Shown here: positions 26,705-34,972 of the stretch, piece by piece
Layout: every line of letters begins with the position of its first letter
How positions within the stretch are numbered: the stretch's first letter is position 1
Origin: GCA-2705995 sp965661625
GTDB lineage: Bacteria > Bacteroidota > Bacteroidia > Flavobacteriales_G > Salibacteraceae
Direction of reading: 5' to 3'
NCBI GenBank assembly: GCA_965661625.1
Contig: CBFIEM010000010.1
Coordinates: 67,390-131,389, forward strand
DNA length: 64,000 bases
Program-made: the position numbers and the translations under genes
Notes under the pieces: model-generated
What the model was told of the DNA's origin: nothing
What the model saw: only the letters and a program-made list of their open reading frames with translations
Database searches by the model: none

Positions 26705-27103
26705 ATGCGTATGGAATTTATCATGCAGAAAATATGCATGGGCAAGGATATTGGTGTTCATGGAAACTTATTTGGAGGTAACATGCTTTCATGGATTGAT
26801 GAGGCTGCTGGTGCAATGGCTGCTCGGATTTGTCGCAGCCCGAATATGGTAACCCTGAAAATGGAAGAAGTTATTTTTAAAAAGGCTGTTAAAACTGGCT
26901 TTTTAATTACCATTTATGGAGAAGTCGAGAGCCTAGGAAATACATCCATTTGCCTTCGCCTTGAAGCGAGAAAATCCAATGTTATTTCAGGTGAAGAAAC
27001 CTTGGTTTGTGCTACCAAAATAACATTCGTTAGAATTGATGAAAGTGGAGATCCGGTTCCGATTCCAACAATTGTTAAACAACAATATTCATCTACTAAT
27101 TAA
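26705..27103 (+). CDS. Hotdog-fold acyl-CoA thioesterase
   Basis: 132 residues of the YciA/BACH-like hotdog group. The catalytic region is GNLFGGNMLSWIDEAAGAMA, in which the Asp on the central helix activates water to hydrolyse acyl-CoA. Strands TLKMEEVIFKKAVKTG and TSICLRLEA complete the fold. A second ATG two codons in is also possible. It is a single gene, divergent from the mpl-like gene. Chain-length preference is unknown. Confidence 0.9.
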   Translation: MRMEFIMQKICMGKDIGVHGNLFGGNMLSWIDEAAGAMAARICRSPNMVTLKMEEVIFKKAVKTGFLITIYGEVESLGNTSICLRLEARKSNVISGEETLVCATKITFVRIDESGDPVPIPTIVKQQYSSTN

Positions 27104-27197
27104 ATTAGTCAGCCATTTATTACGCTATTCCTCGGGATTTCATGAATTGAGTTCATTCTTTTTGCTAATTTCGAGGAGTAATTTTTAACTATACAAC

Positions 27198-28931
27198 ATG
27201 AAGCTTCCGATTATTCTCGCACTTACAGCATCTGTTTCGGCTCTAATAGGTTTTAGTCAAGGAGAACCTACAAAACCAACTTATGAAAATCGCGTATTCC
27301 TAAAAGATGGAAGAACTTACGTTCAGAAGTCGCTTCCTGTATACCTTAAGTTTTCGGTAACACCGGACGGGAAAAATTACCCTCTTACTAGTGAAAAGCA
27401 CCCTTCAGATGCTAATCCGATGTATTTGGATACTGAAGGCGTAAACTACATTAGATCGCGCTGGGCAGTAAACCCAGAAAACGGGAAGACTATATCTCCG
27501 TCTCGCGAGGTACTCATGGAGCTCTATGCTGATGGACTCGCTCCGAAAACAAGTCTAAGGTTTGCCGGCGCACCTAAATTCATCAAGGGAGGTACAACGT
27601 ATTTTGGAAAAGGACTAAGCTTTTCACTTTCTGCAAACGATGGTGTTTCAGGTGTAAGGGAAACTAAGTATGGTCTAGGTGGAAGTTACCAGGCATATGG
27701 TTCTAGTGTGGCTGTGAACGATGAAGGTCCTGCTACACTCTATTACTATTCTGCTGATCAAGTTGGAAATGCGGAAAAAACACGAAGCAGTAATTTCACT
27801 GTTGATTTAACAGCTCCAACATCCTCTCACACCATTAAAGGAATCGTTCACAATAGTAACATTCTAGCCCCAAGCACAACGTTTGCTCTTTCTAGCAGTG
27901 ATAACCTAGCTGGGGTTCGTACAACCTATTATTCATTTGATGATGGTTCAAAACGAGTTTATAGTCCTAACGTAACAATGAGTGGGTTAAATGATGGAGA
28001 GCATACGCTACATTATTACGCTATCGATAACGTGAAAAATGAAGCCACAAAATCATCATTCAAGTTTTACTTGGATAAAATTGCACCTGAGGTTAACCAT
28101 ACTGTAGTTGGCGATCAATATAAAGGGAGGTACCTATATGTATCTAGTAGAACAAAAATTAACCTGAAGGCTACGGATAACAAAGCGGGAGTAAAAAATA
28201 TTTATTACAGAACTGATGGTAAAGAACGCTTTACCTTTTCATCTGACTTTTCCGTTCCAGATGATTTAGGAGTACACACTTTCAAATACGATGCGAACGA
28301 TAATGTTGAAAATTTATCACAGAATCATTACCTCACAGTATTTGTTGATAATGTTGCACCAGCTACAGGTATTATTTACGGCAACCCTCAGTTTTTCCAT
28401 AGGGATACCTTATTCATTAATAAAAACACGCAAATTAAGCTAACGCCACGTGATGCTCATAGTGGCATTCAGTCTACTTCTTATGCTGTTGACGGTGGTG
28501 GTATGAAAGACTATGCTGCTTTCAACATAGCTAACGAAGGTTTCCATACGGTGACTTTCAAGTCTGTTGACCGCGTAAATAATGAAGAGTCTGTGAAAGA
28601 GAGTGAAGTTTTTGTAGATAATACTGCTCCTGAAATATTTGTGAATTTCAGTATCAAACCAATCGGAAGTAAAAGTGGTTTAAATGTTTACCCTGAATAT
28701 GTAAGGATGTATGTTGGAGCAACAGATAAGCATGTTGGTACAGCTCAAATCCTTTATGCATTAGACGATGGATCTCTAGTTGAATACTCTTCACCACGCA
28801 CATTAGATTTATCTGAAGTTAGTCGCTTGCGAAAGAATAAGAAATATGCGGTTAAAGTTGTTGCTAAAGACAAGCTCGGTAATGAATCAGAAAAGATTGT
28901 TGAGTTCTACATTGGTAGAGGAGAAAAGTAA
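27198..28931 (+). CDS. Secreted protein with about five OmpL47-type Ig-like repeats
   Basis: 577 residues with a Sec signal peptide (about 1-21). From residue 140 to the end it consists of about five repeats of roughly 85 residues, each with a Ser/Asp-x-Asn-x-Ala-Gly-Val block, a Tyr-rich strand, a Gly-x-His/Tyr turn (for example GEHTLHYYAIDNVKNE) and a closing Val-Asp-x-x-Ala-Pro strand. This is the OmpL47/Ig-like pattern of surface proteins. No catalytic motif or anchor is seen. TAATTTCG 24 bases upstream may be its promoter, and a strong terminator follows. Confidence 0.8.
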   Translation: MKLPIILALTASVSALIGFSQGEPTKPTYENRVFLKDGRTYVQKSLPVYLKFSVTPDGKNYPLTSEKHPSDANPMYLDTEGVNYIRSRWAVNPENGKTISPSREVLMELYADGLAPKTSLRFAGAPKFIKGGTTYFGKGLSFSLSANDGVSGVRETKYGLGGSYQAYGSSVAVNDEGPATLYYYSADQVGNAEKTRSSNFTVDLTAPTSSHTIKGIVHNSNILAPSTTFALSSSDNLAGVRTTYYSFDDGSKRVYSPNVTMSGLNDGEHTLHYYAIDNVKNEATKSSFKFYLDKIAPEVNHTVVGDQYKGRYLYVSSRTKINLKATDNKAGVKNIYYRTDGKERFTFSSDFSVPDDLGVHTFKYDANDNVENLSQNHYLTVFVDNVAPATGIIYGNPQFFHRDTLFINKNTQIKLTPRDAHSGIQSTSYAVDGGGMKDYAAFNIANEGFHTVTFKSVDRVNNEESVKESEVFVDNTAPEIFVNFSIKPIGSKSGLNVYPEYVRMYVGATDKHVGTAQILYALDDGSLVEYSSPRTLDLSEVSRLRKNKKYAVKVVAKDKLGNESEKIVEFYIGRGEK

Positions 28932-28950
28932 TTTTTCATCCTAACAACAA

Positions 28951-28980
28951 AAAAAGCCGCATGATGATGCGGCTTTTTTT
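28951..28980 (+). terminator. Rho-independent terminator
   Basis: Perfect stem AAAAAGCCGCAT / ATGCGGCTTTTT around a GATG loop, followed by more T. The A-run on the other side makes it potentially bidirectional. It closes the OmpL47-like gene. Confidence 0.92.
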
Positions 28981-29155
28981 GTTTACGTTTTTTCCAAAAC
29001 ACTGCATAACTTCAAAAGCATTCAACGTGACTACATTTAACTTCCCATGCGAGAACTATTAGGTGAAATGTATTGTTTATTTCAATAAATTTGCAGCGCA
29101 CAACATATAAATGTTCGTGCATAATAATTCGTTTTACACCCGATTAACCTAATTC
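28981..29155. other. Leader region of the desaturase gene: -7 element and hairpin
   Basis: Contains a perfect -7 element TAAATTTG at 29086-29093, and right after it an imperfect inverted repeat (GCACAACAT at 29098-29106, ATGTTCGTGC at 29111-29120, one bulged base). The predicted leader of about 55 bases is the longest among the promoters seen in this window. The inverted repeat could be an operator or a 5'-UTR hairpin. Confidence 0.4.
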
Positions 29156-29914
29156 ATGAATACCCTCCTGATAATTGTAGTTTTCTTTTTTGCACACTGG
29201 TATCTTTCACTTTTCACGCAATCTTTTTTTAACCACAGGTATGCCGCTCACCAGATGTTTACCATGAGTAAAGGTTGGGAAAAATTTTGGTTTGTATTAA
29301 CTTGGGTTTTCCAAGGTGCATCCTACCTTAGCCCATACACTTACGGTGCTATGCATAGGCAGCACCACGCTTTTGCAGATGAATTAAAAGATCCACATTC
29401 ACCCAAGTTTTCAAAGAATTTGTTCTCCATGATGTGGCGAACAAAGGTGCTCTACTCTAGGATGTGGCGCGAAAAAATAAAGTATAACCCAAGGTTTATT
29501 CAAGGACTTCCAGAATGGTGGAAATTTGACCGAATTGCCGACTCTTGGTACAGTAGATTATTCTGGGGAGTATTTTACATAGCCTTTTACGTATTAATAA
29601 TTAGCGTTTTAGGAGATAACTCTATGTGGTGGCTTTACTTTCTATTGCCTATCCATTTTGTGATGGGGCCATTTCACGGTGCTATAATCAATTGGTTCGC
29701 ACATAAAATTGGCTATGTAAATTTTAAGGTTAAGGACACTTCTAAAAACCTTATGCCTTTAGATGTATTTATGTTAGGCGAGGGGTATCACAATAACCAT
29801 CATGCTTACGGAAATGATCCGAATTTTGGGAAAAAATGGCATGAAGTTGACCCTGTTTATGTAGCCATTATTCTTATGGACAAACTAAACGTGATCAAAC
29901 TAAAGAAGAGTTAA
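29156..29914 (+). CDS. Membrane fatty acid desaturase (acyl-CoA delta-9 type)
   Basis: 252 residues with four hydrophobic stretches. The three histidine boxes for the di-iron centre are intact: HRYAAH (27-32), HRQHH (67-71) and HNNHH (212-216). It inserts a double bond into a saturated acyl chain using oxygen. It resembles the short acyl-CoA/lipid desaturases of Bacteroidota; substrate form is not certain. Regulation by temperature or oxygen is plausible given the leader hairpin, but unproven. Convergent with the stress-protein cluster by nine bases. Confidence 0.92.
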   Translation: MNTLLIIVVFFFAHWYLSLFTQSFFNHRYAAHQMFTMSKGWEKFWFVLTWVFQGASYLSPYTYGAMHRQHHAFADELKDPHSPKFSKNLFSMMWRTKVLYSRMWREKIKYNPRFIQGLPEWWKFDRIADSWYSRLFWGVFYIAFYVLIISVLGDNSMWWLYFLLPIHFVMGPFHGAIINWFAHKIGYVNFKVKDTSKNLMPLDVFMLGEGYHNNHHAYGNDPNFGKKWHEVDPVYVAIILMDKLNVIKLKKS

Positions 29915-29923
29915 TTTGGCTAC

Positions 29924-30751
29924 TTACTTGATGTCGTGCATAGCCAAAATAGGCGACTTTGTGTGGTAAACACAGGCCTTGGTCACACTCTTTCTAAATA
30001 AGCTTTGAAAGAAATTAGCTTTTCTCGGAACTAGTGCTAATAAATCACCATGTTCCTCACGCATGTATGCGTCTATCGTTCGCTCTATATCATCACTTTT
30101 AAGTGTGTGATATTTCACAGCAATACCATTGAGCGCATCATCGTATCCAGCCTTTTTGATTTCAGAATCAATGTCGATATGCTCAGGATTATCGCTAATA
30201 TGAAGAATGGTAACTTCTGCCTCAAATTTTCGAGCAAGCTCTGAGAGCATCCCTAACGAATTCGGATTTTGTAATGGTTGGAAATTTGATGCAAATACAA
30301 TGTGATTCACTTCAAAAAGCTCTGCATCCTCAGGAACAGTTATGACCGGAGCAGTTGCTTCACGAATTACTTTTTCTGCATTCGAGCCTATTAATACTTC
30401 TTTGAGTCCAGAAGCGCCTTGCGTTCCCATTACGATTAGGGAAGCCTTACTCGATATTAGTCCGCGTTCTATCCCCTCAATCAGGTCGCCCCTTAAACAA
30501 TGACCCTCCACGTGAATTTCTGGATACAACAACCTTGCTTTACTCAGTAATTTTTCCATTTCCCGCTCTGACTCCTTCAAAAGAACCTCGTCAAGGCTAA
30601 CCATCATTCCTCCCGCTCTTGCATTTGGCGTCATATACGTGTTCAAGAAGTGGTATTCGGTATTTGACACGGATGATAGCTCCAGAGCATATTTAAATGC
30701 ATTCCAAGCATTCTCACTAAAATCTGTTGGAATTAATATACTACTGTTCAT
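29924..30751 (-). CDS. Tandem universal stress protein (third of three)
   Basis: 275 residues, two UspA domains. The first has the nucleotide-binding motif in LIVMGTQGASGLKEVLIGSNAEKV (G-2x-G-9x-G type) and opens with ILIPTDFSENAWNAF; the second is more degenerate. Such proteins bind ATP or AMP and are induced by starvation or low oxygen. The start overlaps the previous gene's stop by one base (TAATG). Confidence 0.88.
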   Translation of the reverse strand: MNSSILIPTDFSENAWNAFKYALELSSVSNTEYHFLNTYMTPNARAGGMMVSLDEVLLKESEREMEKLLSKARLLYPEIHVEGHCLRGDLIEGIERGLISSKASLIVMGTQGASGLKEVLIGSNAEKVIREATAPVITVPEDAELFEVNHIVFASNFQPLQNPNSLGMLSELARKFEAEVTILHISDNPEHIDIDSEIKKAGYDDALNGIAVKYHTLKSDDIERTIDAYMREEHGDLLALVPRKANFFQSLFRKSVTKACVYHTKSPILAMHDIK

Positions 30752-31533
30752 TATTTGTAAAGATTGGTTGGTATTTGATGACCCGAAAATAAACCATTAT
30801 CTACGAAAGCTGCTTCCTCCGTATCAAACATTTTAGCTAAATCCTCTACAAGGTGAGCTGGAGCAACAACCATTGTGCTTTCATTTATTTGGAGTTGCAC
30901 CCGCAACTGTTCTAACGGAGTATTCCCAATATGCTGAATCCCAAGATTGTTGCAGTTAGATTTCAAGTAATTAACCATGGCCTTCTCATGCGGACCTGTT
31001 AAAGTAACCCCTTCGTTTACCAAAAGTAAATTCACTTCCTCATTCCGACACAAAGTGCTAAATGTGCGGACAAAATCTTTAATCGTTTTCAAACTTAATG
31101 AGCTTCCATCGAACAACATCAAGATATTGGATAACTCTTGATACCGTTTTGGAAGCACCAAAAGCGGAGTATCACTAGAGCCTGCAATCAGTTCTGCGAA
31201 TTCAGGAGCACCTTTAGTTTGAGAAATTATTTCTTGTGTGGTTAAAATGAGATCTGAGTACACCGCCTCTACTTCCAGTCCTATACCCTCACCTACGGAG
31301 CCATTTATAAATTTAAATGAATCACACCTATCAGCTAGTAAGTGAGGAAGTGTATTCTTAATATAAAATTCAGGCAAAGACTCCTCACACAAATATGGAC
31401 CAAAGTCTCTTTTTTGGCCGCCTAAAACTTGAAATACTGTTAAGTGCAAATACGACTCACGTAGGTATTGAAACGCAAAATCCAATGTCCTCACGGACTT
31501 TAACTGCTGATCAATAATTGCTAGAACTTTCAT
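30751..31533 (-). CDS. Divergent universal stress protein-like protein (middle of three)
   Basis: 260 residues. It shows the alpha/beta pattern of two UspA domains (KVLAIIDQQLKSVRTLDFAF; NILMLFDGSSLSLKTIKDF) but lacks the glycine-rich ATP loop, so it probably does not bind ATP in the usual way. It is translationally coupled to the genes on both sides (one base from the upstream stop), supporting a common role. Family assignment rests on fold pattern and context more than on motifs. Confidence 0.7.
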   Translation of the reverse strand: MKVLAIIDQQLKSVRTLDFAFQYLRESYLHLTVFQVLGGQKRDFGPYLCEESLPEFYIKNTLPHLLADRCDSFKFINGSVGEGIGLEVEAVYSDLILTTQEIISQTKGAPEFAELIAGSSDTPLLVLPKRYQELSNILMLFDGSSLSLKTIKDFVRTFSTLCRNEEVNLLLVNEGVTLTGPHEKAMVNYLKSNCNNLGIQHIGNTPLEQLRVQLQINESTMVVAPAHLVEDLAKMFDTEEAAFVDNGLFSGHQIPTNLYK

Positions 31534-31534
31534 G

Positions 31535-32377
31535 CTATCCAGGAAATAGGATATTATCGTTTACAAGTTCTTCGGGGAGCCTTTTTGTTAAAATCATTGC
31601 CTTTGAATTACCAATTAGTTCACTTGCCATATTATCGGCAAAAAGGCGACTTACGCCTCTCCTCCCATGAGTAAAAATCACAATCACATCGCGCATGTTA
31701 GACTCTGTGTAATCGAGGATTCCTCTACGAATTTTATAATCATTGTATGTTGTAAACTTCGATTCTGAAACGCCATATTCCTTCGCAAAATCATTAAAAA
31801 GCCTCAAACTTTTTTGAGTCGGTTCAAAATTACTCGGAGTAACAACCTTTAGGTAATCAATGTCCGATAAAATTCCATTCATTACAGGTTGAAGCTCTCC
31901 AAATGGCTTGTACATCTCCCCAAAAAAGTTTGAAGAAAACACAGCTGAATAACGCGTTTTGATCGGTGTGTCAGGATTAACGGTTAAAACGGGAATTATT
32001 GACGCGCGAATCACTTTGTCTGTGGTTGACCCTAGAAACCACTCCGTTAGCTCTCGCTCTCCCCTACTTCCCATTACAATAAGATCGACCTCTAATTCCT
32101 TTGCTAACTTGCAAATACAATCGGAAGCTTTGCCATGCTCCACAATAACGTCATTGCGGTTGCTTAAGTTTAATTCAGCTTTTGACTTATTTATCTCATC
32201 AATGACATATTCTTTATTCACCTCTTCCTTCTTGGCTGAAGCAAATCTTCCAGAAGGAGGCTCAACAGCATATAGCACGGTTATTTGAGCTTGAATAGAA
32301 TCAGCCAAGGTGTTTGCTATTAACAACGCACGTTTCGCAGCTTCAGAAAAATCAAATGGAATAAGAATGTGTTTCAT
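31535..32377 (-). CDS. Tandem universal stress protein (first of three)
   Basis: 280 residues from the ATG at 32377 (a TTG three codons earlier is less likely). Two UspA domains: the first opens with HILIPFDFSEAAKRALLIAN and carries LIVMGSRGERELTEWFLGST, the canonical ATP-binding loop; the second ends with VIFTHGRRGVSRLFADN. First gene of the three-gene stress operon, headed by a promoter-like pair at 32397-32426 and next to an FNR-like regulator. Confidence 0.9.
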   Translation of the reverse strand: MKHILIPFDFSEAAKRALLIANTLADSIQAQITVLYAVEPPSGRFASAKKEEVNKEYVIDEINKSKAELNLSNRNDVIVEHGKASDCICKLAKELEVDLIVMGSRGERELTEWFLGSTTDKVIRASIIPVLTVNPDTPIKTRYSAVFSSNFFGEMYKPFGELQPVMNGILSDIDYLKVVTPSNFEPTQKSLRLFNDFAKEYGVSESKFTTYNDYKIRRGILDYTESNMRDVIVIFTHGRRGVSRLFADNMASELIGNSKAMILTKRLPEELVNDNILFPG

Positions 32378-32396
32378 AGCACGCAATGATTTAGTT

Positions 32397-32426
32397 CAAA
32401 AATGTTGTAATCAACAGGAAAACAAA
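32397..32426 (-). promoter_or_regulatory. Probable promoter of the universal stress operon with embedded dyad
   Basis: On the minus strand TTTG (32423-32426) is 18 bases from CATTTTTG (32397-32404), close to the Bacteroidota consensus and 19 bases before the ATG. In the spacer lies GTTGATTACAAC (arms GTTG/CAAC), a possible site for the adjacent FNR-like regulator, though it is not a consensus FNR box. Confidence 0.4.
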
Positions 32427-32462
32427 ATGACCTCAATCACAGATAAAACTGATAATTGTCAC

Positions 32463-33173
32463 CTAAGCAATGTTCGCCACTCTTATGAGCCGCTTAGCAT
32501 CGATAACTCGAATTTTTCTACCCTTAGATTCGATCAGGGATTCTTCTTTAAAATCGTGGAGAAGACGAATGAGGGTTTCAGTTGCGGTTCCAACGATATT
32601 AGCTAAGTCTTCCCTAGAAAGGTTAATTTCAATTTCACCATTATCAACAGCATCAAGCCCATACGTTTCTTTGAGCATTAGGAGTGTAACCGCTAGCCTT
32701 TCCCGAACAGGCTTTTGAGCTAAGTTTGTTATGGTTTCAGTCATCTCTCCCATTTCAGCACACGCCTCCTTTAGAAGTAATCGTGTAAGGTCAGGAGATT
32801 CATTTAATATATCTAAGAAATTAGACTTTGGTATAAAGCAAACTTCAGAGTTTTCTAAGGTTTCAGCAGTGACAGGATATAGCTCTTCACTTATCATGGC
32901 CTTATAGCCAAGCAAAGCTCCCTTCTGGGCTATATCAATGATTTGGTCCTTTCCGTCATAACCCGTTTTGTATATTTTGACCATGCCAGCGTGAATACAA
33001 AAAACGCCAAGGGGACGCGTTCCCTCATAAAATATTGTTTGTCCCTTTTTATAAGCAGTGCACGTTTTGTGATCTGCGATTGCCGTTAATTCATGGGCAC
33101 AGACTCCTTTAAATTTAGAATCCTTTCTCACTGTGCAGTCCGAGCAAACCAAATCAATATTCTTTCCTCTCAT
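32463..33173 (-). CDS. Crp/Fnr-family transcription regulator with N-terminal cysteines
   Basis: 236 residues from the ATG at 33173; an open frame reaches further up but has no domain there. Residues 1-38 hold four cysteines (10, 13, 25, 38) starting VCSDC, then a cyclic-nucleotide-binding-type beta barrel (GQTIFYEGTRPLGVFCIHAG) and a C-terminal winged helix (LSREDLANIVGTATETLIRL). The cysteine cluster suggests an Fe-S or redox sensor as in FNR. It likely controls the adjacent stress proteins. A TATTTTCG element at 33181-33188 lies only seven bases before the start. Confidence 0.88.
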   Translation of the reverse strand: MRGKNIDLVCSDCTVRKDSKFKGVCAHELTAIADHKTCTAYKKGQTIFYEGTRPLGVFCIHAGMVKIYKTGYDGKDQIIDIAQKGALLGYKAMISEELYPVTAETLENSEVCFIPKSNFLDILNESPDLTRLLLKEACAEMGEMTETITNLAQKPVRERLAVTLLMLKETYGLDAVDNGEIEINLSREDLANIVGTATETLIRLLHDFKEESLIESKGRKIRVIDAKRLIRVANIA

Positions 33174-33326
33174 ACTGATTCGAAAATAAGCACAGTTTTG
33201 CAGAAAGCCCAATTGAAGCTCACCTTTTCGGCACAACATGAATAAAAATACTCCCAGAGAAAATATTCCGTCCCAAAATGAAACCACTTAACCACCCATA
33301 ACGTAGATGTATTGGCTCATATAATC

Positions 33327-33358
33327 TTGGCATGCTCTTAGTCAAAAGATTAATTTTG
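33327..33358 (+). promoter_or_regulatory. Probable promoter of the exopolysaccharide operon (CTTG-N21-TAATTTTG)
   Basis: A perfect -7 TAATTTTG (33351-33358) with TTG (33327-33329) 21 bases upstream. It ends nine bases before the ATG at 33368, so the transcript would have almost no leader. An earlier in-frame ATG at 33332 lies between the two elements and is therefore unlikely to be used. Confidence 0.5.
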
Positions 33359-33367
33359 AAAAACTAT

Positions 33368-34972
33368 ATGATCAGAAACTTCCTCATATTTCTCATGTTT
33401 TTAAGCCCTTTTCTGGGCATTGCTCAATCTATTGTAGTTAACCGAGTCGAGAACTATAAAGGTCTTTTTTTTACTGTTCAATTGGGAACTGTTTCAAGTT
33501 CAGAAACACCGGGACAATATACCGTCTTTGAAGAAATTAATCGGGAATCTCTAGATAACGGCAAGTTCCGGTACAGTACAGGTTTATTCCCTAACCTCAA
33601 CGATGCAAGAAAGGCTCTGGAATCTATTCAGAGCAAGGGGTTTGATGGTGCATTTGTAATCGCTTATGAAAATGGAACACGGGTAAGTTTACGAACGGTT
33701 AGAGAACGAGAATCGTCAGCAATTCGCATACCCCAAAAACAACAAAAAATAACTTCTCAGAGCCCTCCTGATGCTCAAAAGGCTCAGCGCCAGTTTGATG
33801 ATCGGGCATATGACGAAACAATTCGCGAAGTAAAGGACCTATTCGAAAATCAAATTCTTGATTACCAACCCTCACAAATACGAATTGACTCTTCTTTACC
33901 AATTTACTTAATGGAGAAAAGGTTCGATACGCTATTGGATACTGAAATAGACAGCCTTGCTTTGAATGCTCAAATAAAACGCTTACGTGGTGATATTGGC
34001 CTTGAGACAGACGCATATTTCAATCGGAATTTCTCACCAGGGTTTGTCGAAACAGAGGACCTATTCTATTTACAACGTCTAAACCTCGGATTAAATTTAA
34101 ACCTGCTCGCAAATGGATACGCTGCAAATAAATTAAAGGCCCAGGAGTTAGAGAACGACTTGCGCATTCAAAAACTCCAACGCGGTAAGCTAACCGTTAA
34201 GCGCACTTATGAAGATGCGTATAACCACATTATCTACTTATTTAATGTCAAGAAACTTGAACTGGTTGATGAGCGTATTTCTCTTCTAAATCGCCAATTA
34301 CAAATTGCCGAAATGCTTTACACAACAAAAAATAAAAGTTGGGAAGACATCATTGGTTTGAAGGCAAATAAAAAGCGAGCAGAGTCCATGTATACCAAAT
34401 GGAGTCAATACAATAATGTAATGCGAAGTAAGATTTTTACGAGTCAAGGAGTACTTGACTACATTAATGTTGAAGGACTCCCTGTTTTGAAAATAAATGC
34501 GATGCAGCTCTTTGCTTTTTCTGGAGACTCAACGTTCGTAGATGAAGAGATCATCGCCCTCAAAAAAGCAAATATTGACTTAAAGTACAATCGGTCTAAC
34601 GACATTCGACTAGCACCTTTTGCTCGCTATAGCTTCATAGCGCAAGATGAAGCCTTTGATCGCTCATTTAGTTCGGTAGGAATGCGGCTGAGTGTTCCAA
34701 TAAAGTGGGGTAATCACCACGAATTAAAAGCCTACGAGAAGCTGCAAGTCCAAGCAATTGAAGGGCAAGCTCAACGAAACGATAAGCATCAACTGCTCAA
34801 TTATTATTACGAATATGAATACAAGTTTGAGCAACTCATCGAATTTTATTTTACGCGCAAGAAAATCCAAGAACGTCTTCGAAAAGAGATCATCAAATAC
34901 CAACTTAACGATGAACGATTCAGCCCTTTAAAAGCCATCCGTATATGGATGAACTCTATGCAAATCAACTAG
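33368..34972 (+). CDS. SPOR-domain/TolC-like outer-membrane factor, apparently frameshifted at its 3' end
   Basis: 534 residues as read. The ATG at 33368 starts a clean Sec signal peptide ending LGIAQS. Residues about 25-110 resemble a SPOR peptidoglycan-binding domain (FRYSTGLFPNLNDARKALES). The rest is long amphipathic helices with short beta segments as in TolC-type export channels (TVKRTYEDAYNHIIYL; FSSVGMRLSVPIKWGN). The last export helix stops abruptly after SPLKAIRI, and its natural continuation (MDELYANQLEILDIKQQLYL) is encoded one frame back in the next reading frame. A -1 shift near 34945 would give one protein of about 812 residues. First gene of the export operon. Confidence 0.75.
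   Translation: MIRNFLIFLMFLSPFLGIAQSIVVNRVENYKGLFFTVQLGTVSSSETPGQYTVFEEINRESLDNGKFRYSTGLFPNLNDARKALESIQSKGFDGAFVIAYENGTRVSLRTVRERESSAIRIPQKQQKITSQSPPDAQKAQRQFDDRAYDETIREVKDLFENQILDYQPSQIRIDSSLPIYLMEKRFDTLLDTEIDSLALNAQIKRLRGDIGLETDAYFNRNFSPGFVETEDLFYLQRLNLGLNLNLLANGYAANKLKAQELENDLRIQKLQRGKLTVKRTYEDAYNHIIYLFNVKKLELVDERISLLNRQLQIAEMLYTTKNKSWEDIIGLKANKKRAESMYTKWSQYNNVMRSKIFTSQGVLDYINVEGLPVLKINAMQLFAFSGDSTFVDEEIIALKKANIDLKYNRSNDIRLAPFARYSFIAQDEAFDRSFSSVGMRLSVPIKWGNHHELKAYEKLQVQAIEGQAQRNDKHQLLNYYYEYEYKFEQLIEFYFTRKKIQERLRKEIIKYQLNDERFSPLKAIRIWMNSMQIN

Noticed and set aside
33332..33367. Earlier ATG at 33332 for the TolC-like gene
   Set aside because: It would put 12 polar/basic residues before a complete signal peptide and lies between the -33 and -7 elements.
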